Virus record (IMG/VR): IMGVR_UViG_3300020442_000005
Location: 1-64,000 of that record
DNA: 64,000 nucleotides
Strand: one strand, 5' to 3'
Source of the DNA: a virus
Below are positions 31,892 to 40,575 of this stretch, in pieces; position 1 is the first letter of the stretch; every line of letters begins with the position of its first letter. Below the pieces are notes generated by a model. That model was given only the letters and a program-made list of their open reading frames with translations, ran no database searches and had not been told where the DNA came from. The position numbers were made by a program, and so were the translations under genes.

Positions 31892-32480
31892 ATCAATTGA
31901 TTATTTCGAGCATTATGATAAACATTTAATTATATTTGATTTTGATGAAACGTTGTGCCACAATCCGAGCGCAAAAGTATATATTGAAAATAATCGAACA
32001 GGTCAGACTATAGAAATGTCTCCAACCGAATATTCGAAATGGAGATCAACTGGCGAGTATGAAAAAAATAAGTCTGATTGGGAAATGAATTTTGAAGAAT
32101 TTCAAAAGTATCCAAAAAACGGCAAACCAATCACGAGTACTGTCGAAAAATTAAAGCATTACGCCTCACGTGATCATTACGTGGTTGCTTTAGTTACGGG
32201 AAGAGACAATCTTATTGGGCCAAAAAAGTGGATGAGTGATTTTTACATTCCTATAAATAAAATAACAATGCACTGTTCCGGCAGCCCTGATAAGCGAAAC
32301 TGTTTTCGTTCACTTATTAATACTTTTGAACCAATGCACGTTACAATATATGAAGATTCAGTAGAATACATAGAACAATGCCAGGAAATATGTGCATTTT
32401 TTGAAATACCATTTTCGGGTGTGTTAGTTAAAGACGGAGTCATAAATATTAATTGGAGAAAAAATGACACGAAAAGTTGA
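31884..32480 (+). CDS. HAD-family phosphatase
   Basis: 198 residues from the ATG at 31884, overlapping the nucleotidyltransferase end. IFDFDETLCHN is the catalytic motif, LVTGRDN the second and IYEDSVEY the third. The region SPTEYSKWRSTGEYEK parallels one in the HAD domain at 11.5 kb, so the two are related. In sugar operons such enzymes often dephosphorylate an intermediate, as GmhB does, but a nucleic-acid 3'-phosphatase role is also possible. Confidence 0.75.
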   Translation: MNKSIDYFEHYDKHLIIFDFDETLCHNPSAKVYIENNRTGQTIEMSPTEYSKWRSTGEYEKNKSDWEMNFEEFQKYPKNGKPITSTVEKLKHYASRDHYVVALVTGRDNLIGPKKWMSDFYIPINKITMHCSGSPDKRNCFRSLINTFEPMHVTIYEDSVEYIEQCQEICAFFEIPFSGVLVKDGVININWRKNDTKS

Positions 32481-32817
32481 AAAACCATGGGGCCATGAAG
32501 TTATTTGGGCGGAAACAAAAGATTATGTTGGAAAAATACTACATATAAACTCTGGCCATCGATTGAGCCTACAATATCACGAAACGAAAGAAGAAACTAT
32601 ATACGTTTTATCTGGACAGCTAGCGCTATGGACATCTGAAGATGATAATAGCTACATCGTTCTGGGCGAGGGTGCATCGTATCACGTTAAACCAGGGCAA
32701 ATACACAGATTCGGCTCTCTTGAGAAAGAAAGTTTAGGTAAGCCAACAGTATTGATCGAGGTTAGTACACCACATTTGCAAGACGTTAAAAGATTAGCTG
32801 ACGATTACAAGAGGTAA
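32464..32817 (+). CDS. Cupin, type II mannose-6-phosphate isomerase-like
   Basis: 117 residues, a single cupin. EKPWGHE, HRLSLQYHETKEETIYVLSG (metal-binding His and Glu), VKPGQIHRF and EVSTPHLQDVKRLADDYKR match the isomerase domain found alone or at the C-terminus of ManC. It would interconvert fructose-6-P and mannose-6-P, just upstream of the phosphomannomutase step. Seventeen bases overlap the HAD gene. Confidence 0.85.
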   Translation: MTRKVEKPWGHEVIWAETKDYVGKILHINSGHRLSLQYHETKEETIYVLSGQLALWTSEDDNSYIVLGEGASYHVKPGQIHRFGSLEKESLGKPTVLIEVSTPHLQDVKRLADDYKR

Positions 32818-32819
32818 AA

Positions 32820-33017
32820 ATGTATCACAAAGAGGAGTTGTTTAAAAAAATACTAGCTTGGAAACTAGTTTCTATTATGTCAACAACTTTTATAACTTGG
32901 ATTCACATCGGATCAATAATTAAGTCAGCATACTTTGCATTGGTATTGCATACATGCCTAACTATTTTGTTTTATTTGTTTTCATTTATTTGGGATAAGA
33001 AAAAGGAAGACCCATAA
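32820..33017 (+). CDS. Small DUF2061-like membrane protein
   Basis: 65 residues with two transmembrane helices (about 17-36 and 38-57). The LAWKLVSIMSTTFITW beginning and a final Trp-Asp after the second helix match the DUF2061 pattern (WRxxST, two helices). Function unknown; it is often near sulfate or polysaccharide genes. Confidence 0.6.
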   Translation: MYHKEELFKKILAWKLVSIMSTTFITWIHIGSIIKSAYFALVLHTCLTILFYLFSFIWDKKKEDP

Positions 33018-33053
33018 TTATCTACAGCGTTTATTAATCAACAGAGAGCAACT

Positions 33054-33830
33054 ATGAGATTGAATGAAAGAAGATTAAGAAGGGTTATTAGAGGCCTAGT
33101 TTTAGAATTTGTGTCACAAATCCCACAGCCGCCGCCGGCATTAGAAAAGCTGCCTGGATATGCAAAAAATAAAGAGATGAATATCTTCAATGATTTGCAT
33201 GACCTTGCTAACAGCGCATTGCGAGACGAAGTTTTCAAACCAATTGATGATTCATATAGAAAGGGCCTCGATCAACCAAACGCAGATATCCAAGAGCCGG
33301 ACCACCTAAGAGATCCAGCTAGAAACGACTACTCGGAGTTTCTAGTTTGGGACATTGATGATGATCCACATCCAGACGTAATCCGCGGAATGAAACCAAA
33401 GGCTGGATACATGAAGTTATCTTTAAGCGCAACGGATCTAAGTCGAGAAGCAGGTTTATACTCTAAGGCTGATACGGTCGCGCGACTCAAGGACGGCCGG
33501 CATTTTGCAGAAATGAGTGGTCCCGCAGCTGGTGTTGCAATGACCGCTGGTGTAAAAGCTATTTTAGATCCAGAAAAAGTTCAAGAGTTACTCGGAAGTA
33601 GAAAAAAGATTCAATGGTTTGGAGTACATCCACACGATCAAGGTCATCCGGATTTTCAGGATAAAAACTCACGCCTCGAGGCAGAAGGCGCAAGAAGAAA
33701 ATCATCGGCAGATTACAAACCAGAAGATGAGACGGTACGGACGCCTGGCATGTATGATGGATGGTATGTACGAATGCTCGGCATGCCACCAAAGCCACAT
33801 GCTAAAATGATTTTCGGTGAAATAAACTAA
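33054..33830 (+). CDS. Putative virion protein with N-terminal targeting signature
   Basis: 258 residues. MRLNERRLRRVIRGLVLEF is a variant of the signature with the arginine pair and hydrophobic core kept; the cleavage site would be L-V-L-E/F, a weaker match. The body has no domain I recognise but contains LVWDIDDDPHPDVIRG and GVHPHDQGHPDFQD, rich in His and Asp, as in metal-binding folds. RBS AGAG upstream. Confidence 0.6.
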   Translation: MRLNERRLRRVIRGLVLEFVSQIPQPPPALEKLPGYAKNKEMNIFNDLHDLANSALRDEVFKPIDDSYRKGLDQPNADIQEPDHLRDPARNDYSEFLVWDIDDDPHPDVIRGMKPKAGYMKLSLSATDLSREAGLYSKADTVARLKDGRHFAEMSGPAAGVAMTAGVKAILDPEKVQELLGSRKKIQWFGVHPHDQGHPDFQDKNSRLEAEGARRKSSADYKPEDETVRTPGMYDGWYVRMLGMPPKPHAKMIFGEIN

Positions 33831-33834
33831 TAAT

Positions 33835-34236
33835 ATGGCCGGTGCAGGTTTTATCATATACTCTACCAGAGACAAAACAATAAAGTTTCTTGGATTAGTT
33901 GGGCCGCGTGAAATGCAGGTTAATCATGACGGAATATTCGACATTCCTAAAGGCACAATAGACCCGGGTGAAGATACCCTTGCTGCAGCCTTGAGGGAAT
34001 TAAAAGAGGAAACAGGCATAATACTTCCAAAAAAGAATTACCCTTATACTAGCTACGAAGGTCTGACAATCTATTTGGCACACAGCGAGAAACAGGCAAG
34101 AATACAGCCTAACCCAGAAACTGGCATTGTAGAGCATCAGATGGCTTTATATGTAGCGCCAGACCTATTAGAAAACCAAGCCTATGATTATCTGAGGCCG
34201 GCTATCGCGTGGGCAAGAGATTACTTATCAAATTAA
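33835..34236 (+). CDS. NUDIX hydrolase
   Basis: 133 residues. The NUDIX box GTIDPGEDTLAAALREL followed by KEETGI fits Gx5Ex7REUxEExGU exactly. It cleaves nucleoside diphosphates linked to another moiety; Ap4A or nucleotide-sugar type substrates are plausible. The start MAGAGFIIYS is typical of Ap4A-hydrolase-like members. Five bases after the previous stop. Confidence 0.88.
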   Translation: MAGAGFIIYSTRDKTIKFLGLVGPREMQVNHDGIFDIPKGTIDPGEDTLAAALRELKEETGIILPKKNYPYTSYEGLTIYLAHSEKQARIQPNPETGIVEHQMALYVAPDLLENQAYDYLRPAIAWARDYLSN

Positions 34237-34293
34237 TTTTATATATTTACCCATTGCGATATATAATTATGAGTATATATTAATGGAGTAAAA

Positions 34294-35454
34294 ATGTCAA
34301 GTGTATTTTCGCATCACAAAACAGTTGCAGATCGATCTGCGTCTGATAGGCGGCGTCATAAGAAAAAAATAGAAGAAGCCATTAAGGATGGTATACACGA
34401 CATTGTCGCAGAAGAGTCTATTATAGGACAGGATGGGAAGAAAAAAATAAAAATTCCTGTTCGCGGTATTAAGGAATATAAGTTTGTATATGGTTCGAAC
34501 AATTCCGGAACAGGTGCCGGTGGCGAACATGACGTCAAAAAAGGCCAAGTTTTAAAGAAAGGACAGAAAAAACAGCAGCAAGGCCAAGGTGACAAACCTG
34601 GAAATCAGCCCGGGCAGGAATATTATGACGTTGAAGTCACACTAGAGGAATTGGCAGATTACCTGTTTGCTGATCTAGAGTTGCCAGAGCTAGAGAAAAA
34701 ATCATTAAAACAAATCGTTGCTGAAAAGTGGAAGCGTAAAGGATACAGACCGCAGGGCATAAGACCTAGACTTTCGAAAAAAGAAACAGCAAAGCAGCGC
34801 ATACGAAGAAAGAAAGCGGCAGAGCGCGCGTCTAGCATAGACCCAGATGAGCCGTTTTCATTTATCGAATCTGATCTGAGATACAAGCACATTACAAAAA
34901 CCGAGAAGAATATCTCAAACGCTGTAATATTTTTTATTATGGATGTATCCGGATCCATGTCAAAGGACAAGAAATATTTGGCAAGGAGTTTCTTCTTCTT
35001 GCTATATCATTTTATAAGATCGAAGTATGAAAAAACGGATCTAGTCTTTATAGCACATGATACTAGACCCTATGAGGTAGATGAGGACAAGTTTTTCAAC
35101 AGAGGTACTGGCGGTGGTACTATGGTATCTCCTACCTTGGAATATGTTTTAGAGGCAATCAATAAAAGATATGATCCATCAGCATGGAACATATATGCTT
35201 TCCATTGTTCAGACGGAGATAATTGGTCGTCCGATAACGACAAAACCTTAGAGCTGACGCTAAAAATAGCAGACATATGTCAATTGTACGGCTATTGCGA
35301 AATTGATCCGATGGAAACGGTTGCTTGGCTCAAATCCGACAACTCTCTAGGAGCGCTCTATGACAAAATACATTCAGTCAAATCAGCATTCATCAATTCA
35401 AAAAAAGACGTCTGGCCGGCCTTCAAAGAGTTTTTTGGAAAAACATCCAGTTAA
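34294..35454 (+). CDS. yhbH: YhbH/YeaH-family VWA protein (DUF444)
   Basis: 386 residues. The basic N-terminus with SASDRRRHKKKIEEAI and a Gly/Gln/Lys-rich low-complexity segment (about 78-108) are family hallmarks. The VWA-like domain has MDVSGSM (D217, S219, S221), GTGGGT for the second MIDAS loop and HCSDGDNW for the third. In E. coli yeaH is in an operon with the kinase yeaG, and both act with ycgB (SpoVR) in starvation and stress. All three families occur here in consecutive order. Confidence 0.9.
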   Translation: MSSVFSHHKTVADRSASDRRRHKKKIEEAIKDGIHDIVAEESIIGQDGKKKIKIPVRGIKEYKFVYGSNNSGTGAGGEHDVKKGQVLKKGQKKQQQGQGDKPGNQPGQEYYDVEVTLEELADYLFADLELPELEKKSLKQIVAEKWKRKGYRPQGIRPRLSKKETAKQRIRRKKAAERASSIDPDEPFSFIESDLRYKHITKTEKNISNAVIFFIMDVSGSMSKDKKYLARSFFFLLYHFIRSKYEKTDLVFIAHDTRPYEVDEDKFFNRGTGGGTMVSPTLEYVLEAINKRYDPSAWNIYAFHCSDGDNWSSDNDKTLELTLKIADICQLYGYCEIDPMETVAWLKSDNSLGALYDKIHSVKSAFINSKKDVWPAFKEFFGKTSS

Positions 35455-35704
35455 AGAATCGACATTAGTAAGATTTGGATGGTATTACAGAAACAAACCC
35501 ATTCCGGATGATGAGACAAAAATAATTGGAGTGGTTTTAGATTCTCCAGAATGGAGATATTTTAGATACGAGAAGTTAAGTTTTTCAAAAGGAAAATGGT
35601 GTATTATTGAAAAAGAAGAGAACACATTAGTTGTTTGCGTTTATACACTGCATGGTGAGTTTGTATACTATCCATTATATAATTTGATAAAGGTTGAGGA
35701 ATGA
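35360..35704 (+). CDS. Small SH3-like protein overlapping yhbH out of frame
   Basis: 114 residues if it begins at the ATG at 35360, which has AGGAG seven bases upstream but lies inside yhbH in another frame (95-base overlap). A TTG at 35424 with AAAGAG would shorten it to about 93 residues, the usual size of this set. The C-terminal 75 residues (KIIGVVLDSPEW, NTLVVCVYTLHGEFVYY) show the barrel pattern. It is inserted between yhbH and spoVR. Confidence 0.55.
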   Translation: MTKYIQSNQHSSIQKKTSGRPSKSFLEKHPVKESTLVRFGWYYRNKPIPDDETKIIGVVLDSPEWRYFRYEKLSFSKGKWCIIEKEENTLVVCVYTLHGEFVYYPLYNLIKVEE

Positions 35705-35708
35705 AAAA

Positions 35709-36992
35709 ATGAGCGATTGGAATCTACGTGATCTTGAAAAATGGGATGAAGAGATTTGTAAAATAGCAAAGGACCATGGTTTAGATTGGTATCCAATAAC
35801 GTATGAAACATGCGATTATTATGAAATGATTGGCAACATGTCATACCACGGCATGCCGACACATTATGGCCACTGGTCATTTGGTAAATCTTTTGAGATA
35901 CAACATTCACAGTACCAGCATGGTGTGACTGGATTGCCTTATGAGTTGATTATAAATTCTGATCCTTGCATTTCTTACTTAATGCGTGAGAATCCACTAT
36001 ATTTACAGATATTGATTATGGCTCACTGCGTTGGCCACAGTGATTTTTTCAAAAAAAATCGAATGTTTGGATTTACCCGAGCTGATACAGTTGTACCGAG
36101 AATGAGAAACGCAAAAAAGAGAATTCAAAAATATGTCGAAGATCCATGGATCGGTATTGAAAAAGTCGAAAAAGTGATAGATGCCTGCCAAGCTCTTTCA
36201 TATCAGGTACCTAGGCACCCCAAAGACGTTGTTTCTCTTAAGGAAGAGTACGAAGCTGATAAAATAGTAAACAAAAAAGCAGAACTAGAAAAGCCACCAT
36301 ACAAAGAGTATGATATATTAGGGTTCGTGCTAGATTTTGCAACAGACTTGCCAGAGTGGAAAAGGGATATCATATCAATTGTTCGTGATGAAGCTTATTA
36401 TTTTATGCCGCAAATAAGAACAAAAGTTATGAATGAAGGTTGGGCATGTTTCTGGCATTACAAAATCGTACATGAACTGAATTTACCGCAAAAGTATCAC
36501 ATTCCTTTTTTAAAATCTCATAATCAAGTTGTAAGACCACACGTTGGAAGAATCAACCCTTATCATTTGGGCTTTCATTTGTTTAACAAAATAGAAGAAA
36601 GACACGGCCTGAAGGAATGTTTTATTGCCCGTGAAGTCCATAATGATGAGTCTTTTATAAGACAATATCTGACACAAGAAGATTGCGAAGAACTTAATCT
36701 ATTTTCATATTCTAAAAACGATATTAATGATTTAGTTGTCGACGAAGTATCAGACTATGATGGTTGGAAAACGGTTAAAAACAATTTAATAAACCAGATT
36801 GGTTCGAACTCAATTCCGGTAATTTATGTAGAATCGATCGAAAAAGACAATACACTAATACTACACCATGAACACGACGGACGTGACCTACAGATTCAGT
36901 ATGCTGAACATGTTTTAGAACATTGTAAACATCTGTGGCAATCTGATGTAAGATTAATAACAATGCTTGACGAAGCACCATACGAAATTTAA
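35709..36992 (+). CDS. spoVR: SpoVR-family protein
   Basis: 427 residues from the ATG at 35709 (GAGGA eight bases upstream). GLDWYPITYETCDYYEMIG, YHGMPTHYGHWSFGK, MRENPLYLQILIMAHC-GHSDFF and NEGWACFWHYKI are the diagnostic blocks; many conserved His, Glu and Cys suggest metal binding. The product acts with YhbH and PrkA; its biochemical role is unknown in any organism. It is near family length (about 470-510) but shortened at the C-terminus. Confidence 0.92.
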   Translation: MSDWNLRDLEKWDEEICKIAKDHGLDWYPITYETCDYYEMIGNMSYHGMPTHYGHWSFGKSFEIQHSQYQHGVTGLPYELIINSDPCISYLMRENPLYLQILIMAHCVGHSDFFKKNRMFGFTRADTVVPRMRNAKKRIQKYVEDPWIGIEKVEKVIDACQALSYQVPRHPKDVVSLKEEYEADKIVNKKAELEKPPYKEYDILGFVLDFATDLPEWKRDIISIVRDEAYYFMPQIRTKVMNEGWACFWHYKIVHELNLPQKYHIPFLKSHNQVVRPHVGRINPYHLGFHLFNKIEERHGLKECFIAREVHNDESFIRQYLTQEDCEELNLFSYSKNDINDLVVDEVSDYDGWKTVKNNLINQIGSNSIPVIYVESIEKDNTLILHHEHDGRDLQIQYAEHVLEHCKHLWQSDVRLITMLDEAPYEI

Positions 36993-37003
36993 GGGAGCAA
37001 ATA

Positions 37004-38929
37004 ATGTCGTCTAATTTTTTAGATATTATTAAAAAACAAAGAAAAAAATCAAAGGACAAGAAGTTCGAGGGAACGTTTCTGGAATATCTAGAGCTAGTTC
37101 GTGAAAACCCAGACATCGCAAAGCATGCGCATAAAAGATTGTATGATGCTATAAGAAGCCAGGGAGTACGAGAAATTTCAGATGAAGATCCACGTAAACG
37201 AAAAATTTTCGATAACGAGGCTGTTAGAGTATATGAATACTTCGACAAAGAATTCTTTGGAATGGAATCGGTCATTGAAAAGATTATGCGTTTTCTTAAA
37301 GGAGCTTCCTTACGCGGTGAAGAGTCACGACAAGTGCTTTTGCTGATGGGACCGGTTGGAGCGGGTAAGTCTGCTTTGACAGAACATATCAAGTCAGCGC
37401 TGGATGGTTTATCTTACTACCATCTAAAAAATGATCCGCAGCGAGGAGAACCACTACAATTGTTGCCAAGGTCTCTTCGAAAGCAGTTTGAAGATCTGTT
37501 GAGTGTAAAGATCGATGGAGACATATCTCCTGTTGCAAGATGGAATCTCCTAAATGAATATAGTGGCAAATACGAGAACTTCGATGTAGTCCAGTCGACT
37601 TTTTCTCAAAGAGGGCGCCGCGGCATTGCCTCTGTTCCACCTATGGATGCAAATTCTCAAGACGTCTCTGTGTTAATTGGAAGTGAAGACATATCTAAAC
37701 TTGATAAGTTCTCTGAGGACGATCCTCGTGTGCTTAATCTAACCGGTGCCTTTAACGTTGGGAATCGGGGACTAGTTGAACTGATTGAGGTATTCAAGAA
37801 TGAGATCGAGTTTTTACACACTATTATTACGGCAACGCAGGAAAAACGCGTTCCTGCTCCGGGTAAGCATGATATGGTCTTCTTTGATGGTGTTATCCTG
37901 GCTCACTGTAATGAAAGCGAATGGAATCGATTTAAGTCAGAGCATACCAACGAGGCAATCCTGGATCGTGTTGTTAAGATCAACGTCCCATACGTGTTAG
38001 AGCTTGACCAAGAAGTAAAAATTTACGAAAAAATACTTTCAAAGTCAGACTTCAAAGCGCATATAGCTCCGCATACTATCAAAGTGGCTGCAATGTTTTC
38101 CGTCATGTCGCGACTTAAGTCAACCGGAAAATGTGACTTGCTAACAAAGATGAAAATCTACAACGGCGAAGACGTGATTGAAAAGGGTAGAGTAAAGAAA
38201 ATTGATATAATGGATCTGAAAGAGGAAGTCCGAGACGAAGGGATGACCGGCATCTCTACAAGATTTATATCAAAGGCAATTGACCACGCGTTAACTGATC
38301 ATTCTAAGCAATGTGTTACTCCTATCGGCGTGATGAAATCGCTCACTAAAATGGTAAAAGAGCAGATAGTTGATAATGACTTCCGTGAGCACTGCCTTGA
38401 AATCATTCAGAAGATTGTCAGAGAAGAATATCTTCGCATCCTAGAAACAGAGATTGCAAAGGCATTTATCACTGCGTATGAGGAACAAGCTCAGTCACTT
38501 TTTGACACTTATCTTGACAATGCAGAAGCCTATACGACTAAGAGAAAAATAAGAGATGATGTTACGGGCGAAGAAAGAAACGTCGATGAAAAGTTTATGA
38601 AATCAATTGAAGAAGTAATCGGCATCACTGGATCTTCTCGTCAAGGATTTAGATCTGATGTGACAGCTTACATGTTTGCAAAAATCAGGCACGGCGAAAA
38701 AGTCGATTATACTTCATATGAGCCGTTGAAAGAAGCAATCGAAGCATACCTTATAAACTCGGTAAAAGATATGGCTAGAATTGTTACTAAATCAAAATCA
38801 CGTGATGACGACCAAAAGAAAAAGTATAGCGATATGGTAGAAACACTTATTGAAGAATACGGATACAACGAACATAGTGCCGAAGAGATTCTACGTTATG
38901 CATCTAATAATCTTTGGAGAGATTCCTAA
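37004..38929 (+). CDS. prkA: PrkA/YeaG-type serine kinase with AAA domain
   Basis: 641 residues, full length. The AAA part has Walker A GPVGAGKS (116-123) and a region DGVILAHCNESEW; the C-terminal third (from about 450) is the PrkA kinase-like domain with ITGSSRQGFRSDVTAYMF. In bacteria PrkA/YeaG phosphorylates or degrades proteins in nutrient stress and affects sporulation or sigma factor use. It is the last gene of the cassette, with GGGAGC before its start. Confidence 0.93.
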   Translation: MSSNFLDIIKKQRKKSKDKKFEGTFLEYLELVRENPDIAKHAHKRLYDAIRSQGVREISDEDPRKRKIFDNEAVRVYEYFDKEFFGMESVIEKIMRFLKGASLRGEESRQVLLLMGPVGAGKSALTEHIKSALDGLSYYHLKNDPQRGEPLQLLPRSLRKQFEDLLSVKIDGDISPVARWNLLNEYSGKYENFDVVQSTFSQRGRRGIASVPPMDANSQDVSVLIGSEDISKLDKFSEDDPRVLNLTGAFNVGNRGLVELIEVFKNEIEFLHTIITATQEKRVPAPGKHDMVFFDGVILAHCNESEWNRFKSEHTNEAILDRVVKINVPYVLELDQEVKIYEKILSKSDFKAHIAPHTIKVAAMFSVMSRLKSTGKCDLLTKMKIYNGEDVIEKGRVKKIDIMDLKEEVRDEGMTGISTRFISKAIDHALTDHSKQCVTPIGVMKSLTKMVKEQIVDNDFREHCLEIIQKIVREEYLRILETEIAKAFITAYEEQAQSLFDTYLDNAEAYTTKRKIRDDVTGEERNVDEKFMKSIEEVIGITGSSRQGFRSDVTAYMFAKIRHGEKVDYTSYEPLKEAIEAYLINSVKDMARIVTKSKSRDDDQKKKYSDMVETLIEEYGYNEHSAEEILRYASNNLWRDS

Positions 38930-39111
38930 TGACTAAAATTACGATAGGCATGCCTGAGTTTTTACTTGCATATAGTTTTTGTATGTACAACGTCTCATGG
39001 GGATTGTCCGTTTTAACGCTTACAATTGCGGTAATCAGCAGATTAGCAAGCACACTGGTGGATTATGGTGACAAAAAACAAGATGGTTTGGTCAGCGACC
39101 AAATCAAATGA
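38929..39111 (+). CDS. Small membrane protein
   Basis: 60 residues from the ATG of a TAATG junction with prkA (38929). One or two hydrophobic segments (about 10-42, PEFLLAYSFCMYNVSWG) and a charged tail. It overlaps the next gene by 47 bases in another frame. Function unknown. Confidence 0.5.
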   Translation: MTKITIGMPEFLLAYSFCMYNVSWGLSVLTLTIAVISRLASTLVDYGDKKQDGLVSDQIK

Positions 39112-40297
39112 TTTCGAAAACATAGTTCATGATATAAAAAAGCTTTCCACTTCTGGAATATACTCATCACAAAACGTGTTTTTCAAGAACGATGTTTTTA
39201 ATTACATACGTTCCCTAGAGTCCGATTCAAGTCTGGACTATGCAAAAAGAAACATCATTCTTGATACACTGCTTTGCGCAAGAAAATACTCACCCGGAAC
39301 AGAAGTATTGTTGGCTGATATGATTGTATCAGCCGACTCTTATAACAACGAAAGAGTGTGTCGAATAAGTTCCGGCGAAGCTGCCAGTCTTACAAAGTCA
39401 AAGATTCAAAATCGGGAAGCCCAGCGTATATTTCAATCGATAGTTGATTTAATGGGTACTACTGGGCGTATTCATATCACTGAAGAACCCATCGCGTCAA
39501 CAGAGATTAAGCTCAGTGAAGGATGCGAAATAAACATTACGATAGACCATAGATTTGCGGCTCAGTCAAATGTAAAAAATATAAAATTTGATTTTGTTAA
39601 AGTATGCATTATTGAAGGCGCACCAGCTTCAGTTTCTGAAATAAATAAACTTCTTACTCACTGTCATGAAAACAACACGGTGCTTCTTCTGTTAGCAAGA
39701 TCTTTTCCAGAAGAAGTAATCAACACCTTATCAGTTAATTGGAACAGCAAAAAACTGAGGGTTATGCCCTACGTATATGGTGACAGCGTTTACAATATTA
39801 ATTCACACGCAGATCTCGCTGCGGTGTCCGGTGCCATTCCTGTATCGCAAATGTTTGGTGATTCACTGTCTTCAGATTTAACAGAAAAATTTGGTTCACT
39901 GTTGCAGTTTGTTAACCACGGAAAAAAAGTAACAGCCAGACCGACCTGTGATCCAAAAAGATTAATCAATGACTTAAAAACAAAATTGAGTAAGGTCGAC
40001 TGGTCAAATCATGACAGTGTTGAAATTATAACCAGAAGAATATCGGCATTATCAGACAAAACTTTGTATGTGAAAATTGCAAAATCACAAGAATCCTGGC
40101 GAATAAAAAATGAAGTAGATATTGCAATTGCTCAGTACAACAGCTATTGTAGGAAGACAATTGTCGTAAAAAGAAACGGAAAATTAGAAAAATTACCTTA
40201 TGACATTTACAAAAAAGCAACCGAACTGCAGAATACTTTTAGAACGCTGACAGAAAAAATAGGTGGCTTTATTGTTTACTGTGATAAAAAACATTGA
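39065..40297 (+). CDS. Divergent chaperonin (GroEL apical-domain)-like protein
   Basis: 410 residues. Residues about 130-300 follow GroEL block by block: TGRIHITEE and KLSEGCEINITI stand for the intermediate-domain GVITVE and LDVVEGMQFDRG; VKVCIIEGAPASVSEINKLL for the apical ILL-DKKISNIRELL; NTVLLLLARSFPEEVINTL for the KPLLIIAE-VEGEALATL; and DLAAVSGAIPVSQMFG for DIATLTGG-VISEE-G. The Asp-Gly-Thr ATP motif of the equatorial domain is absent, so it probably does not fold proteins alone. It may modify the host chaperonin. Alternative start at 39083. Confidence 0.5.
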   Translation: MVTKNKMVWSATKSNDFENIVHDIKKLSTSGIYSSQNVFFKNDVFNYIRSLESDSSLDYAKRNIILDTLLCARKYSPGTEVLLADMIVSADSYNNERVCRISSGEAASLTKSKIQNREAQRIFQSIVDLMGTTGRIHITEEPIASTEIKLSEGCEINITIDHRFAAQSNVKNIKFDFVKVCIIEGAPASVSEINKLLTHCHENNTVLLLLARSFPEEVINTLSVNWNSKKLRVMPYVYGDSVYNINSHADLAAVSGAIPVSQMFGDSLSSDLTEKFGSLLQFVNHGKKVTARPTCDPKRLINDLKTKLSKVDWSNHDSVEIITRRISALSDKTLYVKIAKSQESWRIKNEVDIAIAQYNSYCRKTIVVKRNGKLEKLPYDIYKKATELQNTFRTLTEKIGGFIVYCDKKH

Positions 40298-40339
40298 ATA
40301 ATAACTTATGAGCAATAATTATAACAAGGAGTATAAAAA

Positions 40340-40567
40340 ATGCCAAAAACAAAAGAACAGACAGCAAAAGAAAACGCTGTAAAAACATATCGTGAAGTAT
40401 CTGCAGTTTTTAAAACCAATCTTATTCAAGATGTAAATACAGCATTTACGCAGGGTACGGTAAACATTGAGGACAATGAAAAAGACAGATTTCTAAGTTT
40501 GTTGAGTAATCTTATTGATGTACATCAAGCCAATGGCCACGAGCAATTTACACGACTCAACAAATAG
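40340..40567 (+). CDS. Small helical protein, unknown function
   Basis: 75 residues, Lys/Glu/Thr-rich N-terminus, predicted two-helix fold. AAGGAG precedes the start. Its place with the next three small genes suggests one operon ending at the terminator near 41.5 kb. Confidence 0.55.
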   Translation: MPKTKEQTAKENAVKTYREVSAVFKTNLIQDVNTAFTQGTVNIEDNEKDRFLSLLSNLIDVHQANGHEQFTRLNK

Positions 40568-40575
40568 ATAATACA

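Noticed and set aside
36775-37392. 205-residue minus-strand frame over spoVR and prkA
   Set aside because: It lies wholly antisense to two confidently assigned genes; low-complexity Ser/Leu composition and no RBS.
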